64,000 nt of DNA from an uncultured Bacteroidia bacterium (lineage in GTDB: Bacteria > Bacteroidota > Bacteroidia > Bacteroidales > ML635J-15). Location: NCBI GenBank assembly GCA_902800045.1, contig CADCCZ010000001.1, positions 62,001 through 126,000 on the forward strand. Direction: 5' to 3'. Positions 51,923 through 61,505 of this stretch are shown here, piece after piece. Numbering within the stretch: the first letter of the stretch is position 1; the number at the start of each line of letters is the position of its first letter. The notes below the pieces were generated by a model. It saw only the letters and a list, made by a program, of their open reading frames with translations, was not told where the DNA came from and searched no databases. Position numbers and translations under genes: made by a program.

Positions 51923-54529
51923 TCAATGCCTTTTTGCTGCAAAGATCAAAAACACGCATAGACCTAAATTCATCAGCAAAAGTACAATGATATTGTATTG
52001 AAAAGTGCGCAGAGTTTTTCCTGCAAGCATTTTGTGTCCGCAGAGGAAAATTGTTTTCCCGTTTTGCTGAGTTGCGTAAATAGGAGGGATGCTGCCTGAT
52101 TTTGTTGCAGTTACAATCTTCGAAATGTACATATTGCCGAAATGCTTGTAAACGCTGTCGGGATTCTGTATGCGCTCGAGTCGTCGGTCTATTTCGGTCT
52201 GGGCATCGTTTTTTTGCTTGCGAAGTTTAACTATAAGTTCCTGGTCTGTTGTGCATTCAAGTCTTTCTGCTGTTTCGTAAAGAGAAACTTTTGCATCGAA
52301 GATTTCCTGTTCCACGGGATTGACAAGGTAGGCCTCGGTCATGCAGGCTTCGTCGGCCCAGCGTATCGGCATAAGGTCGGCAAAAAGCGGCATTCCGTCG
52401 TCCTTTACAAAATGCTTGTTGAAGTTGTCATACTGTACAAGTCCGCCAGAAAAGATCATTTGTGGAATTACAATAATAGGTATCAGCAGATAGACTGTCG
52501 AAATGCTTCGGAAGAACATTGATAATATCATTGACGTAATACATCCGCAGAATGTGAGCAGCCAAATCGTTGCAAACATGCTTGGAAATAGGAAGATACA
52601 ATCTTCAATGGCTGTTGCTGGCAATGTCATCAAGACTGAAATTATGCCCGAATGCACTATGTACTTTGTGATTTTTGCCAGTGTTAGCGAGGTTCTTTTG
52701 TCACTGATTATGTGTTCGTTACGATGAAACTGCCGCAGGAATATGAACTCGTGCGCCGAGAGTACCAGTCCGATGAAAAATGCTGTGATGAGCATCATCA
52801 TAAGCCAGGCAGGGATGTTTGGATTCGAGAAATATGCGTATTCGTCTGAATGCGAGAATCTTGTAATCAGCGACATCGCAATGGTCATTGCTGGTGGGAT
52901 TGCAAGAAGCATTGCCGTGCGCACCTTGTTGCGAAAGTCGCAGCGGAACGAAAATTTCAGTTGCGAGAAAAACGATTTTAGCGGATTGAATTTTCTTTGT
53001 GCGACTTCATTTATTTCGCTTTGAGGTGATAGGCTTTCGGTGGTTTCGACAAACTTACCGTACCAATCTTCAGGCGATGTAATACGTTGGTTTGTATCGT
53101 TTTCTGTGTTTTGTGCTGTTTCGGTAATGATGTTTAGGATTACTCCTGGGTTGAAGTGCGTTTCGAGCTGCGATTCCTTGTCGATGCGACCTGTGAGGCG
53201 ACGGAAATATTCAGCCGATTCGCTTGGTTTTCCGTAAAATACGGGATAACCACCATCGTCGATGATTAGAATCTTGTCGAACATCATGAAGGTTTCGTAG
53301 TCGGGCTGGTGAATCGAAGCAATTACGACTTTACCTTCGGAGGCTATTTTGCGTAGCAGTGCGACAATCTTCAGCGAATCGGTTGACGAAAGTCCGCTTG
53401 TCGGCTCGTCGAGGATAAAAACATCGGGATTAGCAAGCGTTTCCATTGCTATGCCGAGTCGTTTCTGTTGTCCTCCCGAAATTTGCCACGGCGAACCATC
53501 CGATTTTGCTGCAATGTTGTTCGCAAAATCTTCAAGCTCTACACTTTCCAATGCCTGTTTTATCTTGTCGTCGCGGTTGTCGTTTTCCTGCAGGAAGTCG
53601 AGACGCTGTTCAAGGTGTTCCCTTACTGTGAAAAGCGGAATAAGTGCGTTTGCCTGAGGAAGATACGAACGTGAAAAATCGTAGTTGCCGCTTCCTGACG
53701 GCTTGAATATTTGTCCCGAATACGACTTTTCGGCACCAGCAATTGCCTTTAGCAGAGTGGTTTTTCCCGAACCGCTTCTTCCCATTATGCCGATAAGTTC
53801 GCCGCTATGCATTTTGCACGATAGGGGATGGACAAAAGTCCTACCTTTTCGTTTGATGCATAAATCACTGATAATCAAACTGAACTTGTTGCTATTCTTA
53901 ATTGCTCCTGCGAGTGTAATCAGGTCTTTCAGATAGTATTTTCTATTGCCGGCGGTACTTACAACCGAGTTTATGCCAATAAGTTCTGTCTCTCCATTGG
54001 CGATTTGCTGTCCGTTGACCGAAAGTTCGCCAAACGATTTTATCGCTGCAAGATTTTCGGAAAATACAACAAATGTACCTGCGGTTTCTTCGTTACAAAT
54101 AATTGGGAGACAATCGTTTTTATTCTCGGAGTGCAGGCTTTTTATCTGATTGAGCGTCTTTTCTTCGGTTTCGTATATGTCGGCAACAAGTTGCATGAAT
54201 TCTTCCGACTGCTCGGTGGCAGGAAAAAGCAGTTTTTCGAGGTAGAAAAGCACTTGTATGCGGTCGTCGGGTGAAAGGTTGCGGCTAGTTTCGTTGCAAA
54301 TTTTTATAAGTCGTACCGAGTTGAGCGACAGTCGTTTGTTCGAAAATGAAGCGTATTCTTCGAGAGCCTTTTCAAATTCGGCGGTGTATTCGTCAATGTA
54401 GGAACTTTCGATGGTTTCGCCGAGGAACGACTTGAATTTCAATATGATGCTTGTTATGTCGCTGTCGTTTTGCTTGTTTGCCGAGATTGCAAACAGCTTC
54501 AGTATCGACGATAGCGTCTGTCGGTTCAT
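51923..54529 (-). CDS. ABCG-type ABC transporter (fused ATPase-permease) with N-terminal helical domain
   Basis: 868 residues. First ~130 residues are helical and TerB-like (LSSILKLFAISANKQNDSDITSIILKFKSFLGETI). A linker leads to the ATPase: Walker A GIMGRSGSGKTTLLK, Q-loop SYLPQANALI, signature ISGGQQKR, Walker B VFILDEPTSGLSS, H-loop ASIHQPD. Six transmembrane segments follow (ABC2 type), ending in GHKMLAGK...FAAKRH. ABCG half-transporter layout; substrate unknown. Starts 1 bp after the antiporter gene stop. A remnant of a paralogue lies at 50284-50406. Confidence 0.88.
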   Translation of the reverse strand: MNRQTLSSILKLFAISANKQNDSDITSIILKFKSFLGETIESSYIDEYTAEFEKALEEYASFSNKRLSLNSVRLIKICNETSRNLSPDDRIQVLFYLEKLLFPATEQSEEFMQLVADIYETEEKTLNQIKSLHSENKNDCLPIICNEETAGTFVVFSENLAAIKSFGELSVNGQQIANGETELIGINSVVSTAGNRKYYLKDLITLAGAIKNSNKFSLIISDLCIKRKGRTFVHPLSCKMHSGELIGIMGRSGSGKTTLLKAIAGAEKSYSGQIFKPSGSGNYDFSRSYLPQANALIPLFTVREHLEQRLDFLQENDNRDDKIKQALESVELEDFANNIAAKSDGSPWQISGGQQKRLGIAMETLANPDVFILDEPTSGLSSTDSLKIVALLRKIASEGKVVIASIHQPDYETFMMFDKILIIDDGGYPVFYGKPSESAEYFRRLTGRIDKESQLETHFNPGVILNIITETAQNTENDTNQRITSPEDWYGKFVETTESLSPQSEINEVAQRKFNPLKSFFSQLKFSFRCDFRNKVRTAMLLAIPPAMTIAMSLITRFSHSDEYAYFSNPNIPAWLMMMLITAFFIGLVLSAHEFIFLRQFHRNEHIISDKRTSLTLAKITKYIVHSGIISVLMTLPATAIEDCIFLFPSMFATIWLLTFCGCITSMILSMFFRSISTVYLLIPIIVIPQMIFSGGLVQYDNFNKHFVKDDGMPLFADLMPIRWADEACMTEAYLVNPVEQEIFDAKVSLYETAERLECTTDQELIVKLRKQKNDAQTEIDRRLERIQNPDSVYKHFGNMYISKIVTATKSGSIPPIYATQQNGKTIFLCGHKMLAGKTLRTFQYNIIVLLLMNLGLCVFLIFAAKRH

Positions 54530-54530
54530 C

Positions 54531-56801
54531 TTAGCAGAGTTTTTGTACGTTTGCCTTGCTGCCTACAACCCAAACAACATCGTCGGTTTCGAATACAAGC
54601 GACGGGTCGGGATTCATTATCGAGTCCATTCCGCGGTCGATGCCGACAATCATGCAGCCCAAATCCCTTGCTCCGCAATCGCGTAGGCTTTTGCCGTTGA
54701 TGGGTGAATTGGCTTCCACTACAAACGATTCAAGGGCAACCTTGGTGTTTTCAAAATCTTCATCTTCGTGGCTTTCCAGTTCATTTTCAAGGTTTTCCTG
54801 CTGACGCATAAATTCTGCGAAAGCCTTGTTCTGCTTGTCGGTGCCTATGGTGAGGATTCTGTCGCCCGGGAAAATGCGCTCGTCGCCCGACGGCAGGTTG
54901 ATGTGCTTCTTGCCACGGTCAATCTTAACAATATTAATTCCAAAGCGTTGGCGTAGGTTGAGTTCCTTTATTGTGAATCCTACAATTTCGGAAGCTACAG
55001 GCACAATGTATGGTGTGAGGTCGATGTCGTGTTCCTTGAAATTCTCGTTGAACCCTTTGCGGATTGGCTTGTGTTCTTCATCGATGGTTTCTTTTGAGTT
55101 CAGGTTGCTAATGAACTGCTGTTCGATGCGGGAGAATCGTTTGAGTGTGCGTTGCGAAAGTATCAATATTATAACCAACGCAATGGCAATCAGGATTATA
55201 ACCCATGCATTCCAGTTGAAAGTCTTGAAAAGTGTCAGCGTCAAGAATGTGGTTGCTATGAAGTAGCGCAGCAGGGTGAAAGCCACGATTCCGCCACGGT
55301 TGAAACGGCTGTCGTTCCAAAGTTTGAGCACTGTGGGGCGGATGTCCTTTTTCTGTACCATAAGCCCGCGCAGAAATGGTGCCATTGCAAGTGCTGTAAT
55401 AAGGAAGTTGATGATTCCCACTACTATATGGTTCCATTCACTGAGTTTGTCGTTCATAAAAGGATAGAACCATTTTACTGCAGCAAGCCAGATGGCGGTG
55501 AGGATTATGCCGTAGATTATGATTCTTACAGAATAGTATTTTATGAGTTTTTTCCAGTCGCTCTCGAGGTTGACCGAATTTTGACGCTGTGCGTAGTTGT
55601 CAAGTCTGTCTTTTATTTTTTGCGGAAGCCTTTTTTCGATTGCATCGGCTATTGGTGAGGCTAGACGTATTCCGTATGGCGTTGTAAATGTTGTGATTAC
55701 CGAAACGGCGACAATTATTGGATAAATATTTGCGTTCATTACGCCTAGCGAGTTTCCAAGTCCGGCAATGATAAACGCAAATTCGCCTACCTGAGCCAGA
55801 CTGAAGCCTGTCTGCAAGGCTGTCTTGATGTTTTTGCCAGCAATCATTACACCGAAAGCCGATACCAAGGTCTTGCCGAAAATCGTTATCAATGAGAGAA
55901 TTAAAATCGGCAACCAGTACTCGGCAAGAATTTTCGGGTCGACCATCATGCCGACCGAAACAAAGAATATTGCACCAAACAAATCCTTGATGCTCTTGAG
56001 GTTATGCTCTATGTGTTCACCTTCGACGGTTTCGCCAAGGATAGATCCCATGATGAACGCTCCGAAAGCCGATGAGAAGCCTGTGAATACAGCCAGTGTT
56101 ACCATACCGAAGCACAAGCCTACCGAAATAATAAGCAGAGTTTCATCGTTCATCAGTTTTTTTGAGCGCTTGAAGAAGGTCGGGAAAACATAAATACCTA
56201 TGAGGAACCACAACACAAGGAAGAAAACCATCTTCAATATGCTGAAAATCATTTCACTGCCTTCGAAGTTCTTTCCAGTTGCGATTGTCGGTAGCAAGAC
56301 GAGCATAAGGATTGCCACAAGGTCCTGAATGATAAGTACAACCAGCGAAATGTCGGCAAACTTTTCGCCTTTCAGCTTTAGGTCGTCGAAAGCTTTTATG
56401 ACAATTGTGGTCGACGACATCGACAGCATACCACCGAGGAATATGCATTCTATCAGGCTCCAGTTGAGCAGGTAGCCAGTAAGTGCTCCAATGCTGAATG
56501 TAAGTAGAATTTCGCAGCCTGCCGTTATGAAAGCCGTGCTTCCGACCGAGAATAGTTTCTTGAAACTGAATTCGAGTCCCAAGGCAAAAAGCAGGAAGAT
56601 GATACCGATTTCCGACCATTCGGAGACGCTTGCTTCTTCAATTACAGTTGGAAAGAAATCAAAATGCGGTCCTACTAGAAATCCGGCAACTATGTATCCA
56701 AGTACTAGCGGCTGTTTCAGTTTCTTGAATATCAATGTCATTACGCCAGCCGAAATGAGTATCAGCGCGAGGTCGTTGACAAGGTGCAATTCTTCTTCCA
56801 T
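54531..56801 (-). CDS. CPA2 monovalent cation:proton antiporter with RCK-C domains
   Basis: 756 residues. N-terminal Na/H exchanger domain of ~380 residues (KKLKQPLVLGYIVAGFLVGP, IIFLLFALGLEFSFKKLF, GGMLSMSSTTIVIKAF, LIIQDLVAILMLVLLP, SLAQVGEFAFIIAG), an additional four-helix membrane region, then two TrkA-C-like domains (PYIVPVASEIVGFTIKELNLRQRFGINIVKIDRG; LESFVVEANSPINGKSLRDCGARDLGCMIVGIDRG). KefB/RosB-like K+ or Na+ efflux at the inner membrane; no RCK-N domain. Two-gene unit with the ABC transporter. Confidence 0.9.
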   Translation of the reverse strand: MEEELHLVNDLALILISAGVMTLIFKKLKQPLVLGYIVAGFLVGPHFDFFPTVIEEASVSEWSEIGIIFLLFALGLEFSFKKLFSVGSTAFITAGCEILLTFSIGALTGYLLNWSLIECIFLGGMLSMSSTTIVIKAFDDLKLKGEKFADISLVVLIIQDLVAILMLVLLPTIATGKNFEGSEMIFSILKMVFFLVLWFLIGIYVFPTFFKRSKKLMNDETLLIISVGLCFGMVTLAVFTGFSSAFGAFIMGSILGETVEGEHIEHNLKSIKDLFGAIFFVSVGMMVDPKILAEYWLPILILSLITIFGKTLVSAFGVMIAGKNIKTALQTGFSLAQVGEFAFIIAGLGNSLGVMNANIYPIIVAVSVITTFTTPYGIRLASPIADAIEKRLPQKIKDRLDNYAQRQNSVNLESDWKKLIKYYSVRIIIYGIILTAIWLAAVKWFYPFMNDKLSEWNHIVVGIINFLITALAMAPFLRGLMVQKKDIRPTVLKLWNDSRFNRGGIVAFTLLRYFIATTFLTLTLFKTFNWNAWVIILIAIALVIILILSQRTLKRFSRIEQQFISNLNSKETIDEEHKPIRKGFNENFKEHDIDLTPYIVPVASEIVGFTIKELNLRQRFGINIVKIDRGKKHINLPSGDERIFPGDRILTIGTDKQNKAFAEFMRQQENLENELESHEDEDFENTKVALESFVVEANSPINGKSLRDCGARDLGCMIVGIDRGMDSIMNPDPSLVFETDDVVWVVGSKANVQKLC

Positions 56802-56900
56802 AGTTTGTATTGCGGTTTGTAGTCATCTCGGAAGCTATGATTTTACGATGATGCGAAGCGGAATCGTGAAAATCAAGCTGTCCGTGATCTCCTTAGATTA

Positions 56901-57770
56901 TTAGAAAGTCTTTTCTGCAGCCTTCAATGTGTTGAGTAGAAGCGAAAGGCGTGTCATAGGACCAACGCCACCAGGAACGGGGGTTATGTACGAGCACTTG
57001 TCGGCAACATTCTTGAAGTCGACATCGCCGGTGAGCTTGAACCCGCTCTTTGTTTCGGTGGATGGCATACGGGTTGTGCCGACATCGATTACAACAGCAC
57101 CTTCCTTCACCATATCGGCGGTTACGAAGTTGGGTTTGCCCATTGCCGAGATTAAGATGTCGGCATTGGCGCAGATTTCCTTCATGTTTTTGGTCGCGCT
57201 GTGGCAAACGGTAACGGTGCAGTTCATTTCCTTCTGCGACATAAGTATGCTGAGCGGTCGGCCCACGATGTTGCTGCGACCTATCACCACGCAGTTCTTT
57301 CCGCTGGTTTCGATGCCCGAACGCTTGAGCAGCAACGTGATACCCATCGGGGTTGCCGATACGAACGATGGCAGACCGATTGTCATCTTGCCGACATTTG
57401 TCGGGTGGAAGCCGTCAACATCCTTTTCAGGATTTATGGCTTCGATAACTTTCTGCTCGTTTATGTGCTTCGGCAATGGAAGTTGTACGATGAAACCAGT
57501 TACGCTCGCATCGTTGTTGAGCTTTTCGATGGTGTCGAGCAGTTCCTTTTCGGTAACATCGTCCTCGAAGCGGATAAGGTCGGAGATGAATCCAACTTCC
57601 TGACAATCCTTCATCTTGAAGCTAACATACGATTCGCTACCTCCGTCGTGTCCGACGAGAATAGCTGTCAGTTTTGGCGTTTTGCCAGTTTTTTCAATAA
57701 GTTTCTTGGTCGATTCGGCGATTTCAGCCTTTATTTCCTTTGCAATTTTGTTTCCGTCAATTAGTTGCAT
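56901..57770 (-). CDS. folD: Bifunctional methylenetetrahydrofolate dehydrogenase/cyclohydrolase
   Basis: 289 residues. Interconverts 5,10-methylene-, methenyl- and 10-formyl-THF. Motifs: [19 protein letters not shown] (catalytic Tyr and Lys), [44 protein letters not shown] and [20 protein letters not shown]. Own promoter (TAACTTTG at 57801-57794). Confidence 0.96.
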   Translation of the reverse strand: MQLIDGNKIAKEIKAEIAESTKKLIEKTGKTPKLTAILVGHDGGSESYVSFKMKDCQEVGFISDLIRFEDDVTEKELLDTIEKLNNDASVTGFIVQLPLPKHINEQKVIEAINPEKDVDGFHPTNVGKMTIGLPSFVSATPMGITLLLKRSGIETSGKNCVVIGRSNIVGRPLSILMSQKEMNCTVTVCHSATKNMKEICANADILISAMGKPNFVTADMVKEGAVVIDVGTTRMPSTETKSGFKLTGDVDFKNVADKCSYITPVPGGVGPMTRLSLLLNTLKAAEKTF

Positions 57771-57793
57771 ATCTGTTTGTTTTTTTCAGTACG

Positions 57794-57801
57794 CAAAGTT
57801 A
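57794..57801 (-). promoter_or_regulatory. -7 promoter element of folD
   Basis: TAACTTTG on minus, 24 bp before the start. Confidence 0.6.
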
Positions 57802-57875
57802 ATGTTTAATTCAAGAAGTGAAACTGATTAAAGTAAATTTTTTGATATTTTTCATTGCGGTTAAAAGAATTTTGC

Positions 57876-57883
57876 TATCTTTG
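57876..57883 (+). promoter_or_regulatory. -7 promoter element of the paired lipoprotein genes
   Basis: TATCTTTG, 26 bp before ATG 57909. Confidence 0.6.
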
Positions 57884-57908
57884 CCTTGTTAACAGAAAGG
57901 TATGCAAT

Positions 57909-58295
57909 ATGACTAAAGTTTTTGGGAAGATTTTGTTATTTGTGATGATGGCCTTATCGCTGTCGTTAGGATCGTGCAAGTCTGAGCCTAAATCTGAAAG
58001 TTTTAAGTCGGAAAAGGCAAAGGAATTATCGACTAATAACATAGCTTTGGACAAAGCTATTGGCGATATGGAGGCTGCATGCAAGTCGAAGAATCGGGAT
58101 GCTGCGTTGGCTGCCTACGAAACGATATTGAGGTTGACGTTGGATAAGACAATAAAAAAGTCAAATGAATACATGTTGGGTGAGAGGGTACTTACGGAGG
58201 AACAAGAACAGAGGCTGGATGCTCTCTCCGACTGTGATTGTATTTCTAGTGAAGACATTCAGGAAATTACTGAAAAAGTGGAAGCCGAGTATTAA
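57909..58295 (+). CDS. Small lipoprotein, paralogue 1
   Basis: 128 residues from ATG 57909. Lipobox LSLGSC. The mature part is helical and charged: ALDKAIGDMEAACKSKNRDAALAAYETILRLTLDKTIKK, ending DALSDCDCISSEDIQEITEKVEAEY. Not a recognised family. The next gene encodes a paralogue with the same order of motifs. Confidence 0.75.
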   Translation: MTKVFGKILLFVMMALSLSLGSCKSEPKSESFKSEKAKELSTNNIALDKAIGDMEAACKSKNRDAALAAYETILRLTLDKTIKKSNEYMLGERVLTEEQEQRLDALSDCDCISSEDIQEITEKVEAEY

Positions 58296-58356
58296 CGAGG
58301 CATAGCTGTTGAGCTGTGAAATAGATTTTTTGTAATTAATGTTAAATTTTGTGAAT

Positions 58357-58818
58357 ATGAAAAGAAGTATTTTATTGGTTTTGTCATGCGCAATGGCAAT
58401 GGTATTGGTTCTCGGTTCGTGCAAGTCGAAGACTGAAAACGTAACTGAAAGTAAAGAGGCAGAAAAGACCGAATGTGCAACAAAGGAAATCAAGACTTTG
58501 GGCGATGCTATCGATGCAATGGTCGCATATTGCAAGGACGGTAACAAAGATGCCGTATTGGCTACTTACGAAACCATGTTGCGGCTTACTTACGAGAAGA
58601 CCATTGAAAACCTGACTAGCGGCAAGGCAATGGATGATGTGCTTACCGAAGAAGAGAACAAAAAGATGGAATCGCTTGAAGGCGATTGCAATTGCGTTTC
58701 GGACGAAGAAATGGAAGCATTGGCAGAAAAGATTCAGCTCGAATACGAACCTAAGATGGAGGCAGCTCTTTCTAAGGTTTATGGCGCTATTGGCGAAATG
58801 AACGAGGCTTCGGAATAA
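58357..58818 (+). CDS. Small lipoprotein, paralogue 2
   Basis: 153 residues from ATG 58357. Lipobox LVLGSC; ALGDAIDAMVAYCKDGNKDAVLATYETMLRLTYEKTIEN-like body matching paralogue 1, then GDCNCVSDEEMEALAEKIQLEYEP and ~20 extra residues. The shared D-C-x-C motif may bind metal or form a disulfide. Probably co-transcribed with paralogue 1; strong terminator downstream. Confidence 0.75.
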   Translation: MKRSILLVLSCAMAMVLVLGSCKSKTENVTESKEAEKTECATKEIKTLGDAIDAMVAYCKDGNKDAVLATYETMLRLTYEKTIENLTSGKAMDDVLTEEENKKMESLEGDCNCVSDEEMEALAEKIQLEYEPKMEAALSKVYGAIGEMNEASE

Positions 58819-58834
58819 AAATTGTACATTAGAT

Positions 58835-58867
58835 AAAAAAACGGCAACCATGGTTGCCGTTTTTTTT
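58835..58867. terminator. Bidirectional rho-independent terminator
   Basis: Perfect palindrome ACGGCAACCATGGTTGCCGT (58841-58860) with A-run before and T-run after; serves lipoproteins on plus and the VWA gene on minus. Confidence 0.9.
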
Positions 58868-58871
58868 GTGC

Positions 58872-60257
58872 CTAAAATTTTATCCAGCAGACTTTTCCCG
58901 TCTTTTTCATCCAGTCCTTGTGCTCGTTGTATTCTTGTTCGCCCTGACAAATCCATAGCACCTTGGTACGCATTGGGAAATCGACTTGAGGGGCAGGTGC
59001 ATAGCCGTCGGTGAGGATTATAAGTCCGTCGTACTGACGATGTTCGCGTATATAGTCGAAGATTGGCTGGAAACTGGTTCCGCCTCGTCCCGTGACTTTT
59101 ACCTCTTTGGCAGCTTTCTTGAAAGTTTCCAATTCCTTGAGTTCTGTGTCGAACTGTATTGTGTCTATTGTTTCGATGCCGTATTTGAAGAAACGCGCAA
59201 TTACCGAGTAGAATGCTTGCAAGGTTTTGCTTGTCACTGAGCCACTAACATCCACAGCAATAAGCAGTTTCGACGCTAATTCGTAGATGCTTCCCATCTG
59301 TTCGAATCCGCTGCGGCGGTTGGGACGCATTCGCGTTAAGTGTCTGTGGCTTGACAATATGCTGGTGTGGAAACTGGAAAGCACTTTGCGGTAGTCGAGG
59401 TGCACTGTTAGCGAGGCCTTTATCTGTTCGACCATGTCGCCGGGAATACTTCCCCAGTTGGTTGTGCTTGCAATTATCTCGTTGATTTCTTGTTGTTTAA
59501 GTTCGTCTTCTTCCCAAAGTGCCGAATGGTCGCGGGCGGAGTCAAGCTGTTGTTGTGTGAATCCGTTGTTGTCGGTTGTTTCGCCTAGTCCGTTGCCGAA
59601 CTCGCTTTGCCCGTCGTCGCTGGCAGAAGCTTCGTTGTCGCCATTGTCGGCACCTTCGCCGTTCTGGTCGCTTTCACCGCATCCTCCATCGGAGTTGTCG
59701 TTTTCACCATTGTTGGAATTGCCTTCGCCATCATTTCCGTCACCTTCGTTGCCGTTTCCGCCATCGTTGTTTTCGTCTTCGCTTTCGTCCTGTTTGTCGC
59801 TGTCGGTCTTGTCGTCGCTGTCGTTTTCGCTTTTTTCGGGCGTAGCGGAAGATTGACGAAGAATTTCGTTCAGTTTGTACACATACCATTCAAAGCATTC
59901 TCCTGTAGGTAGTTGGAAATTGTCGGCGGAAATGAAATGCAGAGTCTTGAACTTGTAGTGCTGTCCCAAAACCATGTCGCTGCCGAACGAAAGCGCTTCG
60001 GGAAGTGAATTTTCGGGCTGTCGTTCGTATGGATGTTTCAGGAAAAGGCGAATCATTTCGGAACGCAAGGCTTCTTCGAGTTCTGCATCGGTGAAAGTGC
60101 CCATGATGTTCGGATTGTATTCCACCATTCCCTGTCCGCAACGGATGGGGCAGTCCATCAGCACGTTTGTCGCAAGCTGATGGGTGCAGTAAATCGAGAA
60201 CAGCGCAGGCTCGACAAGGAACCACCGTTCGCTTATCTTCCGAATCCGCTCTTCCAT
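58872..60257 (-). CDS. DUF2201/VWA-like metallopeptidase-type protein
   Basis: 461 residues. N-terminal helical domain (~1-130), a 75-residue Asn/Asp/Glu/Gly-rich acidic linker (~140-215), then the VWA-like C-terminal domain with MIDAS-type LLIAVDVSGSV, GRGGTSFQPIF and LIILTDGYAPAP. The partner ATPase gene ends 2 bp upstream. Such MoxR/VWA pairs act as chaperone-like complexes for metal insertion or protein remodelling; the client is unknown. Confidence 0.85.
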   Translation of the reverse strand: MEERIRKISERWFLVEPALFSIYCTHQLATNVLMDCPIRCGQGMVEYNPNIMGTFTDAELEEALRSEMIRLFLKHPYERQPENSLPEALSFGSDMVLGQHYKFKTLHFISADNFQLPTGECFEWYVYKLNEILRQSSATPEKSENDSDDKTDSDKQDESEDENNDGGNGNEGDGNDGEGNSNNGENDNSDGGCGESDQNGEGADNGDNEASASDDGQSEFGNGLGETTDNNGFTQQQLDSARDHSALWEEDELKQQEINEIIASTTNWGSIPGDMVEQIKASLTVHLDYRKVLSSFHTSILSSHRHLTRMRPNRRSGFEQMGSIYELASKLLIAVDVSGSVTSKTLQAFYSVIARFFKYGIETIDTIQFDTELKELETFKKAAKEVKVTGRGGTSFQPIFDYIREHRQYDGLIILTDGYAPAPQVDFPMRTKVLWICQGEQEYNEHKDWMKKTGKVCWIKF

Positions 60258-60259
60258 TT

Positions 60260-61330
60260 CTACAGGTTTTTGATGAAGCTGGTCATTTGAGTGTACAATT
60301 CGGGCGCTTCGGTAAGTATGAAGACAATAGCCTGTGTGTAAGTGCCTTTTTCGTAAATAGATACAAAATGGGCAAACTCTTCCTTTTTCTTAGGTGACTG
60401 TAATCCTTTTACATATAATGCAAGATTCTTGGCTATTGTCGGCTTGTCGTCGTCGGAAAATTCCTGAGTTTCGAGGAAACGGAAAATGGATTCGTTGGCA
60501 ACAGCGGTTTCGTGCAACATATATTTTTCAATCTTGTCCTTGTGTTTTTCGTAGTTCATAAGGATTTCCTTTGCACTAAGGACTTTATTCTGCGATATTG
60601 AACTCATAAACGCCGTAGTTGCTTGTGCGCCAACGATTCCCGAAATTATTTTCTTGTGAATTGCTTTTAGTTCGGGGCAATCCTTGATGCAGTCGGAAAC
60701 TTTTTTCCAAGCGCGGCGGTCTGGTGTTTTGTCGAGGCCTGTTTCGTCAGCGGCGCGGTCACTAGTGTCGAGGAAGCGTGGATTTTCCTGAATGAAAGTA
60801 ATGACGCGCTCGTCAACTTTCTGTTCGGCAGCCCACAACAGCCATTCGGCAACGGTAGGACGGAAGTTGTAGATGTTGAAACGCGAGACAAGGGCAGGGT
60901 CGAGGTCGGTGAGCTGATATTCTTCACCTTCGTTTACTGCCGAAATCAGGCGACTTCCTTCGGGAAGGCTTCTGCCTGCAAGTTTGCGGTTCAACGCCAA
61001 GTCCATGATTGTTTGTAGCACTTCTGGACGGGCACGGTTGAGTTCGTCGAGGAATAGTACGATAGGCTTGCCGTCGGTCGGAAACCAGTAAGGGGGCATG
61101 AACATTGTCTTGCCAGTGCTTTCGTCGAGACGCGGAAGACCAATCAGGTCGCCTGGGTCGCTCATCTGTCCTAGGAAAAGTGCGGTAACCTTCATGCCCT
61201 TCTTCTCGAAGAAATCTGTGAGAATTTCCGACTTGCCGATACCATGTTTTCCAACTAGCATAATGTTTTGCTTGCTGGGTGTAGTCTCGAGTATTTCCTT
61301 CAGTTCCTTGGTGTTAACGTTTGTTGCCAT
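60260..61330 (-). CDS. MoxR-type AAA+ ATPase
   Basis: 356 residues. Walker A MLVGKHGIGKSE, a MoxR-like pore segment FLGQMSDPGDLIGLPRL, Walker B IVLFLDELNRARPEVLQ, sensor-1 SRLISAVNEG and the arginine-finger region LDPALVSRFNIYNF. Two tandem minus-strand -7 boxes precede it (61366-61359, 61421-61414). Forms a two-gene unit with the VWA protein. Confidence 0.9.
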   Translation of the reverse strand: MATNVNTKELKEILETTPSKQNIMLVGKHGIGKSEILTDFFEKKGMKVTALFLGQMSDPGDLIGLPRLDESTGKTMFMPPYWFPTDGKPIVLFLDELNRARPEVLQTIMDLALNRKLAGRSLPEGSRLISAVNEGEEYQLTDLDPALVSRFNIYNFRPTVAEWLLWAAEQKVDERVITFIQENPRFLDTSDRAADETGLDKTPDRRAWKKVSDCIKDCPELKAIHKKIISGIVGAQATTAFMSSISQNKVLSAKEILMNYEKHKDKIEKYMLHETAVANESIFRFLETQEFSDDDKPTIAKNLALYVKGLQSPKKKEEFAHFVSIYEKGTYTQAIVFILTEAPELYTQMTSFIKNL

Positions 61331-61358
61331 CGTGTGTGCCTTTCAATTTTTAGGTTTG

Positions 61359-61421
61359 CAAAGATAGTCCATCTGACGCACTTTGCATACATTGTTTCTT
61401 ATTATTTTCGTGGCAAAGGTA
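61359..61421 (-). promoter_or_regulatory. Tandem -7 promoter elements of the moxR-VWA operon
   Basis: TATCTTTG (61366-61359) and TACCTTTG (61421-61414), both on minus and upstream of the ATG at 61330. Confidence 0.5.
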
Positions 61422-61462
61422 TGAATAAGGTGCGACAAAATTTGTCGCATGATGTTTTTTGT

Positions 61463-61484
61463 GCGACGCAATGCATTGCATCGC
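61463..61484. repeat. Intergenic palindrome related to the type A repeats
   Basis: GCGACGCAATG / CATTGCATCGC, an 11-bp arm palindrome with one mismatch. Shares GACGCAATG.ATTGC with the type A repeats inside the gene at 29.6-31.2 kb. GATTTGA-type low-complexity repeats follow at 61498-61530. Confidence 0.7.
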
Positions 61485-61505
61485 CACAATGTAATCATCA
61501 AATCC

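Noticed and set aside
59434..59912. Plus-strand Ser/Pro- and Arg-rich ORFs opposite the VWA gene's acidic linker
   Set aside because: Low-complexity antisense of the Asp/Asn/Gly-rich linker.
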